The translations under genes were made by a program, and so were the position numbers. Shown in pieces: positions 44,572-55,400 of a DNA stretch of 64,000 nt (positions are counted from its first letter, which is position 1; every line of letters begins with the position of its first letter). This DNA is from Brachionus plicatilis (taxonomy: Eukaryota > Rotifera > Eurotatoria > Ploima > Brachionidae). The stretch spans positions 400,688 to 464,687 of the forward strand of contig QEOQ01000359.1 in assembly GCA_010279815.1 (NCBI GenBank), read 5' to 3'. The notes beneath the pieces were generated by a model that was given only the letters and a program-made list of their open reading frames with translations, did not search any database and had not been told where the DNA came from.

Positions 44572-47500
44572 ATGTTTTCCAAACATGTTCTCTTAATTTT
44601 TCTGCTAATGGACTTGACAAAATTTCTTGTCAAGCCAACCATCATTTTTGACATCGATCACAACGTGGATGTAGCAAACGGTGAACTGATAGTTTCAGTA
44701 CCTTTTCCTTTGATGTCAGCACCTAACATAAACATTCTCCCAAAGCTTAAGCTAGTCTACCGAAGTGGTCAATATCTAAAAAATGGAATACTAGGTCTCG
44801 GATGGTCTTTGGATGGGTTGAGTCAGATATCACGTTGTTCAAAAACAATTGCTAACGATGGTCCAATTGATGACTACACTCTAAAATTTAATTTTGATGA
44901 TCCATTTTGTTTAGATGAACAGCGACTTTTAGTCACCAAAGGTAAACATGGATTTGCTGATTCTGAATACGTGACCCAAAATGATCAATTCAATAGAATA
45001 GTTGCGTTTGGTCAAAATGTGAAATACAACGCAAGCCAAGCAGTTGAGGTTAATTCAAAAAACCATCCAAACCATTTTAAAATGTACACAAAAGACAATC
45101 TTATTTTTACATATGGCAATGGAGTAAATTCAAATGTAAAGCATCCTGACTTGGCAAATTTAACTATTAATTGGTTACTAAACCAAATAGAAGATTATAA
45201 TGGAAATAAAGTTAACTTTTTATATTCAATTGATGCCAAGCAAACTTATATATCAGATATTTTATATTCCAATAAAAAAATAGTCTTCGAATATGAACAA
45301 CGTTTGCCTACAGACCATGTCAAAACCTATTTTGACAAGTCATTAATTCAAAACATTGAAAAGAGATTAAAAAAAATAAAATTTTATTCAAACAACAAAT
45401 TTGCCAAAGGTTTTGAAATTGACTATAAATCAATTGAGCCTACACAGCAAAGCTTGCTAAAAAAAGTGTCCGTGTGTTTTGAAAACAAGCACTGTTCAAA
45501 GCCTATTGAATTTAATTATTCTTCAGAGGAACCTTTGTCCAATTTCTTATCCAAACCAATATTTCATGAAAATGTATGCGGAGAAAACAGCTTTTGTGAA
45601 TTAATTCAAATGATAGATTTAAATGGAGATGGTTTGAAAGACATAGTGGGATTTGGCCAAGATGCAATCTATGTTTCCTTAAATGAAGGAAGCTTCTTTT
45701 ATAATGCAGAGCGTTGGTCCAGTGCTTTTTGTCAAGATTCGGGATGGACTTCTTCTAAACATGTGCGGTATTTAGCCGATATAAACAATGATAATTTACC
45801 TGATGTTGTTGGATTCGGAGACAATGGAGTTTTTGTCTCATTGAATGACAATGGTAAATTTTTGACTATGGAAAAGTGGTCTTCAAATTTTGGCTATAAT
45901 TCAGGATGGAGAATGAACCATTTGAGACTTTTGGAAGACATGAACAATGATGGCTATATGGACATTGTTGGAATTGGACACTCAAACCAAATGATTGTAG
46001 ATTTTAACAATCAATCATCATTTGAAAAACGTAAGATCATCAACCTACCCTCGGACTGGTCAAAAGTCTCATGGAATTCAGTTTTTCATCGTTTGGTAGA
46101 CATTCATTCAAATGGACTCAAACACTTTTTCACTATTCCCGGAAGAGATATTAGTTTCCTGAAGGATCATGTCGAAGTTCTAGGTAGTCTTGGCACAACC
46201 AGTTTTTCCAGTATAAATGGATGGTCCATTGGTAACCATTATAGAGACTTAATTGATTTAAATAATGACAATTTACCTGATATGGTTGGCATTGATAGCT
46301 TAAATAGAATTCATGTTGGCATTGCGACACCAAGTTCTCAAAATTGGAAGACTAAATATTTTTCGACCTCTATCGAAAGTGTCAAAAAGAGTAAAACCAA
46401 AGAAGAAAATGTTTTTAACGCAGATTTAAATGGTGATGGTCTGCCTGATTTTGTATTTTTTCAGTGTGATGGAATTTTTGTGAGCTTAAACATGGCAAAT
46501 AATTTTAGTGCAGAACAATTGTGGAAAATGGATAAAAGTTTTTGTGATTTTGAATACAAAGCTGTCCAGCCTGTTGACATCAATGGTGACAGTTTACCAG
46601 ATTTAATATTTCTAAATAAAAATAGGGCCAAAATTTATCTAAATCTAAACAAAAAGCCAAGGCTAGAGGCAATTAGGGATTCGTTAGGAAACGAAAAAAA
46701 AATTTACTATCAATCTACGGCTAATAAAACAGTATACACTGAATCAAAATTTAATTTTAATTCAACTTATTCATCCAGAGGCTTTGCTTTCGATGTAGTA
46801 AGCAAATTTTCGAGCTCCGATGGAATTGGTGGCATGAGCTCAATTGAGTACAAATATGGTGAATACAAATGTAGCAAAATCCAAGGAAGATCGTGTTCTT
46901 TTGGATGGATTAAAAGCCAAAATCAAAATTCAAAAATTTTTTCCACTGAACAATTTCATCACAAACATCCCTTGACTGGAATGCTCTTATCTAAAAGTTC
47001 ATTTTATGCAAATAAATTGATAACCAGAACCAATTTTACCTATAGAATAAAACAAACTGAGCTGATTGGAGACAAAAAATCTTGGACAATTTTAATCAAG
47101 AGAAAAGATAGCGAATTTTATGATATTGATGGGTTATTTTTAAAAAAAGAAATTGATTTAAATGAATATGATGACTTTGGAAATGTAATACAATCAAAAA
47201 GTAGCCTGATTGACCAAAATTCGAATTATACAATTGTTGTTTTAAATGAAATGGACAATAATCTGACTGAATGGTATTTGGGAAAATTAATTTCAAAAAA
47301 AGTTTATAACATTTGGAAGTTTGATTCGAAAAATGATTTAAAAACTACCGAGGAAAATTATTTATATAATGAAACTTCACGGAAAGTTTCTAAACGAGTG
47401 ATCAATCCAAACATGTTCTATTCACTGGAAGAAGTGTTTGAGTATGACCAGTTTGGCAATTTAATTAAGGAGACTAAAAAAGGAAGAAAGTCACGCAAAG

Positions 47501-50500
47501 AATTTGAGGAAAGAACAACCCAGTATGATTATGACAATTTAGGAATAAATAAAATTAAAGAAACAAATCCACTTGGTCATTTTTCTTATTATTTTTATGA
47601 CACAAATGATAATTTAGTCCAAATGATTGATGCAAATAATGTGACCACAAACTACACTTACAATAGTGTTGGTCTAAAGACTTTCGAATCTATTGAAGGT
47701 AAATCAAATTCCTCAAGTGAATACTTTTTTTTCAATGGAATAAAAAATTCAGTCTATTGCATATCAAATAGTGTATTTGGCGGAAAGATAACAACCTCGT
47801 GCTACGACAGTCTAAAAAGACAAATCAGAAAGACAACTAATGGTTTTAATGGAGAGTTAATTCATGAAGACACTGTGTACAATCAAAATGGTCTTGTGGA
47901 AAAACAATCACTTCCTTACAAGGCGTTTGAGGAACAGCCCAAGTATACTAGATTTGAATATGATGATCTAATGAGAGAAATGAGCAGATATGAGCCATAT
48001 TTTGAAAATGATATTGATGAAAAAATAGGAATCATTTACCGGGGTAATCACGTAATTACTTCCGATTCAACAGGCTTTTTAAAAATCGAAACAAAAAATC
48101 TGCTCGGAAAAATAGTCCGAGTAGAAGATGGTGAAAGATCTATTTCGTTTTATGAGTATGACGCTTTTCAAAATTTGGTAAACATTATCGATCCTCAAAA
48201 TGTAAGCACCAATATGACATTTGATAATAATGGAAGAAAAATAAAAAATTTTGATCCCTACATGGGCTTCAGTGAGCATGAATACAATTCATTTGGCGAG
48301 CTGATAGCCACTTTTAACCAGGATGGTACAGTGATCAAAACTGAGAGAGATTTGTTAGGCCGAATAACCAAATTAGTTGAGCCAGATGGCATCACTATTA
48401 AAAAATATGATTCTGGGTTATTTTCCATTGGAAAATTGTCCAGTCTGAATGTTCTTAGTGGATATCAAGTGGATTCAAAATTTGATAGATATGGCAGGCA
48501 AATATTAAAAAATTATTTGTATGATTCTAATGATAAATATGTTGAAGAATTTGAATATGATGAATTTGGCAGAGTAAGCTCAACTCAAGTTCAAAATGTG
48601 AATGGCAGCAAATTTAAAACATTTTATTGTTATAAAAATGGCTTTTTGGCTGCTTTGAGTGTCGATGATAAAGACTGCAATAGTTTTGTTTGGAAAGCTG
48701 TTGACTATGGTTCCAATCAAAAGATTAAAGAGGAACAGTATGGCAATGGAATTAAAAATAAATACTCTTTTGATGAAACAGAAATGGTCACACAAATTCT
48801 CTCGACTAGAAACATTCAATTGATTAACAATTTAAAGTACGACTATGATGTGAGAAGAAATTTGCTCAAGAGTGATGAATTTGATCCATTAGCATCAAAA
48901 AAGTTTACCAAAAAATATTCCTATGATTCTTTAGATAGACTTGTTTCTGCATCACATTTTGAATCAACAGACGAGAAGACTACTTTGGAAAGTGTGCAAA
49001 GTTGGTCATATGATAATATTGGAAATATTTTGCACCATGGAAGTTCTAAACAGCAGAGTGTTTACAATTATGGTCCAGACAAGCCTCAACTGGCCACTAT
49101 GGTGGGCAGCGAAAAAATAGTCTATGACAATCATGGAAGAATAATCAAAACTGATTCTTATTCAATCGATTGGTATTCATTTTCCAAACCAAGATCGATT
49201 CGGCAAAAAAACTCGACCATTGAGTATTTGTATGGAGGAGATAAAGAAAATGTCATGAAGAAGATTACAGATGACAAGAAATCACTTAGAATAAATTACA
49301 TTGGCACAAGCTACGAAAATTGGCAAATAGGTGAAAAAAACTCCGGGAAAAATATAGAAAAATATTACCTCAAAGTTTTTGGCAGAGTTGTAGCTGTCTT
49401 CATTAATAACACTGATTCTAATTCATCTATTTACTTTAATTCAGATGGATTTAACTCAATAAATTTAATAACTGATCACAAAGGAGACATTTTGGTAAGG
49501 TACAACTACACGGCATTTGGCTACAGACAGATTAGCTTTATTAACAGTAGCAATGATTCAAATAATTTATTAACTAAGGGATTTAGTGGAAAAGAACTGG
49601 TTGATGATGAGCGCTTGGTATTTTTTGGTGGTCGAATTTTCGACACTATTCTTCTAAGATTTCTAAGTCCTGATCTTTTCATTCAGCAGCCTTTTAATAT
49701 ACAAAATTTGAATCGCTATTCATATGGGCTAAATAATCCATTTAAATATGATGATCCGAGTGGATTTTTTTTCAAGAAGCTTAGAAAAATATTCAGTAAG
49801 CCGAAAATTTTGTTGGCTGTGGCAGCGGCTGTTGTGACAGGCTTCGCTATGGCCCCATTAGCTGCCGGCATAGCCGCTAGTGCGGTGAGCATTACTGGCA
49901 CCACTGGTCTGGCAGCTACTGTTGTCTCTGGTGCTGTAGCTGGAGCTGTGACTGGAGCAGGAACTGGATTAGCCTCAAGTTTGATAGTGACGAATGGAAA
50001 TTTAAAGGAAAGTGCCAAGGGGGCTTATAAAGGAGCTTTATCTGGTGCAGTGGTAGGATCATTTGGATCGGCTTTTAATAATCAGTATGCAAAATTCAGT
50101 GCTGAGACAGTTGGCCAGGGTGTCGATAATAGATTAAATGGTAGAAAATTTTTCTCAGATTTTGATTTGAATGCTGCTTCGTTTGGAGCATCCATTTTTT
50201 ATGAGAAAATAGTTGGCTATGAGTTGGACGCGGCTCCAGGAGGTGAAGCGGTTGACAAAGGACCGAATGGAAGGCCGGTCAAAGGAGCAAATAATATTGG
50301 GTGCCAAACAGGCACGTGTGGTTCTTTTAATGAAGGCGGTAAGTATAGTGTCAAGCTAAACCAAGTTCCAAGTATAAATGCAATCGCTGGTCTTCATGAT
50401 GTCTTTCAAATTTCGTTACCAGATAAATTTTATGCTAGAGATATTTTAAATGTTCCGGGTATGCCTGTAGCTGCTCTGTACACTTATGCGTCATTTTATC

Positions 50501-50532
50501 ATCAAATAGAGTGTCCATTATGCAATAAATAA
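44572..50532 (+). CDS. Intronless SpvB/FG-GAP/RHS-repeat protein (TcC/Rhs toxin-like family)
   Basis: 1986 residues in one open frame from an ATG. A hydrophobic N-terminus (about 5-20, VLLIFLLM) may be a signal peptide. Residues about 25-330 resemble the SpvB/TcB N-terminal domain (GELIVSVPFPLMSAP, GILGLGWSLDGLSQISRC). About six FG-GAP/VCBS repeats follow at 345-700 (DLNGDGLKDIVGFG, DINNDNLPDVVGFG). YD/RHS repeats span about 850-1640, and the RHS-associated core about 1640-1732 has GFSGKELVDDERLVFFGGRI and ends DDPSG. In bacteria this layout builds a cocoon enclosing a C-terminal effector. The 250-residue tail has an Ala/Gly-rich hydrophobic stretch (about 1745-1810) and a distinct last module with GLHD and NVPGMPVAALYTY, whose function I do not know. 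The lack of introns and a bacterial-type architecture suggest horizontal transfer; composition matches the host. Confidence 0.88.
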   Translation: MFSKHVLLIFLLMDLTKFLVKPTIIFDIDHNVDVANGELIVSVPFPLMSAPNINILPKLKLVYRSGQYLKNGILGLGWSLDGLSQISRCSKTIANDGPIDDYTLKFNFDDPFCLDEQRLLVTKGKHGFADSEYVTQNDQFNRIVAFGQNVKYNASQAVEVNSKNHPNHFKMYTKDNLIFTYGNGVNSNVKHPDLANLTINWLLNQIEDYNGNKVNFLYSIDAKQTYISDILYSNKKIVFEYEQRLPTDHVKTYFDKSLIQNIEKRLKKIKFYSNNKFAKGFEIDYKSIEPTQQSLLKKVSVCFENKHCSKPIEFNYSSEEPLSNFLSKPIFHENVCGENSFCELIQMIDLNGDGLKDIVGFGQDAIYVSLNEGSFFYNAERWSSAFCQDSGWTSSKHVRYLADINNDNLPDVVGFGDNGVFVSLNDNGKFLTMEKWSSNFGYNSGWRMNHLRLLEDMNNDGYMDIVGIGHSNQMIVDFNNQSSFEKRKIINLPSDWSKVSWNSVFHRLVDIHSNGLKHFFTIPGRDISFLKDHVEVLGSLGTTSFSSINGWSIGNHYRDLIDLNNDNLPDMVGIDSLNRIHVGIATPSSQNWKTKYFSTSIESVKKSKTKEENVFNADLNGDGLPDFVFFQCDGIFVSLNMANNFSAEQLWKMDKSFCDFEYKAVQPVDINGDSLPDLIFLNKNRAKIYLNLNKKPRLEAIRDSLGNEKKIYYQSTANKTVYTESKFNFNSTYSSRGFAFDVVSKFSSSDGIGGMSSIEYKYGEYKCSKIQGRSCSFGWIKSQNQNSKIFSTEQFHHKHPLTGMLLSKSSFYANKLITRTNFTYRIKQTELIGDKKSWTILIKRKDSEFYDIDGLFLKKEIDLNEYDDFGNVIQSKSSLIDQNSNYTIVVLNEMDNNLTEWYLGKLISKKVYNIWKFDSKNDLKTTEENYLYNETSRKVSKRVINPNMFYSLEEVFEYDQFGNLIKETKKGRKSRKEFEERTTQYDYDNLGINKIKETNPLGHFSYYFYDTNDNLVQMIDANNVTTNYTYNSVGLKTFESIEGKSNSSSEYFFFNGIKNSVYCISNSVFGGKITTSCYDSLKRQIRKTTNGFNGELIHEDTVYNQNGLVEKQSLPYKAFEEQPKYTRFEYDDLMREMSRYEPYFENDIDEKIGIIYRGNHVITSDSTGFLKIETKNLLGKIVRVEDGERSISFYEYDAFQNLVNIIDPQNVSTNMTFDNNGRKIKNFDPYMGFSEHEYNSFGELIATFNQDGTVIKTERDLLGRITKLVEPDGITIKKYDSGLFSIGKLSSLNVLSGYQVDSKFDRYGRQILKNYLYDSNDKYVEEFEYDEFGRVSSTQVQNVNGSKFKTFYCYKNGFLAALSVDDKDCNSFVWKAVDYGSNQKIKEEQYGNGIKNKYSFDETEMVTQILSTRNIQLINNLKYDYDVRRNLLKSDEFDPLASKKFTKKYSYDSLDRLVSASHFESTDEKTTLESVQSWSYDNIGNILHHGSSKQQSVYNYGPDKPQLATMVGSEKIVYDNHGRIIKTDSYSIDWYSFSKPRSIRQKNSTIEYLYGGDKENVMKKITDDKKSLRINYIGTSYENWQIGEKNSGKNIEKYYLKVFGRVVAVFINNTDSNSSIYFNSDGFNSINLITDHKGDILVRYNYTAFGYRQISFINSSNDSNNLLTKGFSGKELVDDERLVFFGGRIFDTILLRFLSPDLFIQQPFNIQNLNRYSYGLNNPFKYDDPSGFFFKKLRKIFSKPKILLAVAAAVVTGFAMAPLAAGIAASAVSITGTTGLAATVVSGAVAGAVTGAGTGLASSLIVTNGNLKESAKGAYKGALSGAVVGSFGSAFNNQYAKFSAETVGQGVDNRLNGRKFFSDFDLNAASFGASIFYEKIVGYELDAAPGGEAVDKGPNGRPVKGANNIGCQTGTCGSFNEGGKYSVKLNQVPSINAIAGLHDVFQISLPDKFYARDILNVPGMPVAALYTYASFYHQIECPLCNK

Positions 50533-52487
50533 AATTTTTTTTTTGCTTGAACATCAATTAACAACTTAAAAAATTTCTTAAAAACAATATCAAAATGAAA
50601 GGTTTAATTTTTTTCTAGAAAATTCAATTATTTAATAAAAAAATAAATATGCATTTTAATTTTTTACCAAATATCATTTTACATTTTATCAAAAAAATTG
50701 ATTTCTTCTTTCATTTTTTAAGCCGATCGCAAATTTGAATTAAAAACATAATTTTAATAATAATTAAATCAGAATCTAAATATTAGAATAGAAAATTTCA
50801 AAAAAAAAAAAGTTAAAATCATCTTATGGTCTTAATTTAAAAGAAAAGAATATAAATGTCCAAAAAAATATAATTTTTTATAAAAGAATCAAATTTACTG
50901 AGTCTTGATTGAAAATACAATGAAATATGAATCAAACAAAAAAATTGCTCGAAATGAATTTTTAAAAAAATATATTAGAAATAAAGGGCATCTTGAAGTT
51001 GATGATCAATTCAAAATATCATTTCAATTCAAAAAAATTGTCTTTAGATATCAAAATAAATCTTTGATTAAATATAAATGATTTTAATGTAACATGATTA
51101 ACATATGTAATGCATACTTAAAAAAAAAAAAATTGAAAAACATTTTCTCAATCCATTGATAAAATCGAATTTTAATTTATTTCAATGATTTTTGTAAAGT
51201 TTATTTTCATTTCATTACTTAATTGGAATTTATTATTTGAATTTCTATTTTAAATTAATAATTACTGGCACCAGCAGACCAAAACATAGGAGTTCAAAAA
51301 TTGTGAATCTTTTAGTATAATTTTTACAAAATAAAAAATAAAAATTAGCTCAAATTATATTGAAATTTATAACTCAAAAAATGTTTTTAATCCATTCTTT
51401 CTAAATCATCAAGCATTGAAATGACCATTTTTTAATAATTCATGAATTATTCTAGCATTCTGTTTTTTATTTTTATTTTTCTAACAAGTCAAATGACGCT
51501 TTTTTGCGCTTCTAGTAGTTAAAACTTTTTGTATTTTTAAAATTACATTGCAATTTGTAGAAAAACTAACTCATAAAAATAAATTTTAATAGAAAAATCT
51601 TCATTTAAATGAGCTCATATAAGCTATAAAACATTTTTAAAATAAAAATTAATTAAATCAATTATATTTATTTTTCAAAACAAATTTTAGACTGATTTGT
51701 GAAGCTTTTTATATTTATTTATCTTTTATTTTTTTCTCAGATAATTATTTACAAAATTTATATAACAACAAAAATTAATACCTTAACCTTTTTTCACCAA
51801 TACTATTAATTAAAATTTTATTTCTAGTTTTTATCATAAACTATTAACTTTTTGCTGATTTTAAAGAATTAAAAAATAACAATTTCCATTTTTTTGTTTT
51901 TTTAAATTCTATGATAATTATTCTATGAAACATTTACTCCGTTTGAAGTATTTTCTATGCAAATTTATCCATGAATTGAAATTCGCAGTTCCTTAATTTA
52001 GTTAATTAGTTTCCAGTTTTTATCAGAAATTTTTTTCTTATTTGAAATGCGACACTATTTATAATTATTTTAAACCTAAAAAATATGCTGATAGAAATGT
52101 TAAAAAAAAATTACTAAGAAATATAAAAATTGCATTTTTTTTTAATTTTTTTTCAAGTTATGAATGTAAAATTTATTTTTTAAGATTTTGAAAATTTTAA
52201 ACTATTTTATAGGCTTAATACAATAATATAATAATGAATAACAATGTAAACATTGTACTGCTCATAAAAATAATAATTTTGACTTTAAAAAATAATAAAT
52301 TAAACATATTTTATGCTTAAGGCATTTGAAAAATTTTCAAAAAATTTAGCATTGTCTTATTAGATTGCACTCGTACTTTAAATATTCAACCAAACACCTT
52401 TGTTGACTCTTGTTATCTATTTTTATCCAAGTTATGAAACACAATTAAAAACTTAATTTAATTATCAAATATTAAAAAAAAATCAAA
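50533..52487. other. Intergenic, no gene recognised
   Basis: AT-rich. Near 50988 there is a terminus similar to the BRAP-intron MITE, but no partner end was found. Confidence 0.4.
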
Positions 52488-55400
52488 ATGACGACGTCTC
52501 TAGCAGCCTTGGCCGCCACCAGCTCAGCCCAGACCTCTGCAGGCGTCTCAGTACCAAACAGCTCAATAAACTGTCCAAGCCCAGTCTTGGACATCACCGA
52601 TTCAAATTATGACATTAAAACCGAGTTTTATACCCGCGAAGGTCTCTGGAAACTTGTTCCATCTCTTGAGTTCGCCAAACAAATCCAAAACACAGGCTTA
52701 AACAACTCTTCGCCCAGTACCAATCTAAACTACAACGCATCCCAGACTGGCCAAAACACACAATCGCCTCTTAACCATAACAATAATGACCCAGTCAAAA
52801 TCAACTTGTTTACATTCAAAAAAAATATTATTTTTAAAGATTTTCACCTTAACTCTCAATCGAATAGGAGAAATTTGTGTCGAAAGTGTTCTTCGACTAA
52901 AAAACCCAACAGGCTCAATAAGCTAGCCGAGTCAGATTCAGATGAGGACAACAGTGATGTTATTTTTAGTAATATAGGTGAGAATACAAGTGAATCAGAG
53001 AGTGGCAGTGACTTGGAAAAAGCATGCCGACAGTGCAAGACTAATCTGAGCCGGTATGACTCGGAGTCCAGTGCCGACTCGTACAAAAAATGCCCAAATC
53101 AAATTTTGGAACTAATGATTTTTAATTATGGCAGAGAAATTTATAACTATGAATCCGGTTCTGTTAATTATAAAGTATTTGATTTATTTTGAATAAAAGT
53201 TTATATTTTTTTTTTTTATGTTTAGGGAGAATTTAAAAATTTTATTGATAAAAAAACATATAAATGTATGATGTCGACTTGTTTTGATGTAAATGAAGCG
53301 GCTACGGTATGCAATACTCTTTCGCTTCAATTGAATAAAACAATAAATATAAATTTGTCAAGTTCGGATTTTGATAAAATTAATTTTAGTACAGCACCGT
53401 CACAATTGTCGCTAATTGTCGCTGCCGGATTTAATAAAGGCGAAATTCATGTTTTTGATTTTTTTAAAAAAGATGCATCTGTATTTTACAATAACCAGGT
53501 GAGTGAATTGATTTTTTTTCTAGGTTTGATTTTATTTTAAATTTTTTGGTGTTAAAAATTTATTTGAAGTTAATTTTATATTAAATAATATTAAAAGAAA
53601 AAGCATCAATCGAAATGATAAGGCATATTGATCAAATTTAATTTAATCATAAGGAATTTTCTAAAAAACATTGGATTAAAAAATTTTCAAGTTGGTCAAG
53701 AAAATAAGGAATGTCTCGATTGACTCATAGTGAAAAATTTAATTTTTTTTTAATTCCATAATTTGAATATAAATCTGTTTTTGAACATTGAAAAGAATTA
53801 AAATTTTTTTTAAATAAATTAAGATTTTATTTTTAATTATCAATTATATTCATCATGAATTAATCAATTTTCTTTATAAAAAAATTGCCACATTACACTT
53901 CGAAATTAATTTTTAATTAAAAAATAGAACACTTTCTTTTACTTGGCACAAAGATTTAAGATTAAAAATTGGAGGAAAAATCTAAAACTAAAAACTTCGT
54001 TCTCGGAATTTAGAACTATCTAAATAAAATTTTTTCATTTTTTTGTCTAATTTAAAAATTTAGTCATGTTCATGTTTCTGATGAACATTTTTGTTAAATC
54101 TTTACTATAAGTTTAATTGTTGTAATGCAAAGGGATATGAAGAAAAGCAATTTTTTTTTAAATAAATTTTTAAATAATTTATTCAATATTAATATCTTAT
54201 AATCTAGTAAGATATACAATATTAAGACAAGAAAAATAATATTTACTTAGTAATTACTTTTGCTTATATTACTTGTGTATTTTTAAGCAATACTTACCTT
54301 GAAAAAATCTTTTTCAAAAATTATTTTTTATTCATATTTTAAAAACACAATATTTTCCGTAGTAAAAGTAAATAAAGATAAATTAAACATAATAATTTTA
54401 TTTAAAATCAGAAAAAAATATGCTTTCACAATTACCTTAAAAAAACTAAAAATGAATTGGCTTCGCATAATATTGAAAAAAATAATCAAACTATGTATTG
54501 TCATCTCATTTTAATTAGTTATTTTATTGTGAGATTCATCAAAATTAACTATTAAACACAAAGTTTTTTTTCTTAATTTATTATAATGGACATAATTATT
54601 AAAAGTTACTAAAGCAAGTTTAGAAAAAATAGTCTTTTTTTTTCTATAATTATTTATTAAACGTTGAGTAAATTTCCAAATTTTTTAAAATCTACTATTA
54701 TATGTATGCTCAATAAATATAAATGAGTAAAATATAAAAATTTTTAAGTAATAAAATGAAATTAATTTCAGTAAAAATTCCAAAAATTTCCATTGTAAAA
54801 ACATATTTTCAGGTTATAAAGTTAGGGTACAAAAAATTAATAAATTTTTACCTCACATTGGACACCGCGAGATGTAACTTTATTACATTGAAATTAAATT
54901 ATTTTGCCATCACATTTACTATTATAATTAAAACTCGAGGAATTTTCAGAGTCCATAAATTTATATTTTTTATTTATTTATATGATTCTATAATCGAAAA
55001 TAATAGTTTTTGTAATAAAAATCTTTATTTTTTTAAGGAATTATTTAAATTACTAATTATTTTTTATTTCAATAAAACGCCACTTGGGCGATGAAGAATA
55101 AAAAGAAAATTAAATAGAATAAAACGATAAAATAAATTATGTAGTTATTTATTTGTTTTCTAACCGAGCTAAAGCTATTTCAGATTAAAATTTAATAAAT
55201 CAAAATAAAGTTAAATGGAAAAAAATTAAAAAAGTATTTAGGAATAGAGAGTTACAGTTAATTAAATTTTTTTCTTTTAAAAATCGTCTAAGGTGTTAGG
55301 TAATGAACATATTTTTTGGTAGCAGCTAATTATATTCTTTCGTATCTAATTTTAATTATGAAAAAAGATAAATTATTTGAGAAAAAAGATATTTATTTTT

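Noticed and set aside
44572..50532. Bacterial contamination explaining the RHS gene
   Set aside because: Sequence is continuous with AT-rich, repeat-laden flanks, base composition is host-like, and no other bacterial genes or operon structure adjoin it. Only long-read coverage can settle it.
54299..55094. Lys/Ile-rich ORFs in the large WDR20 intron
   Set aside because: Low-complexity AT-driven frames without domains; the flanking exons join in frame without them.
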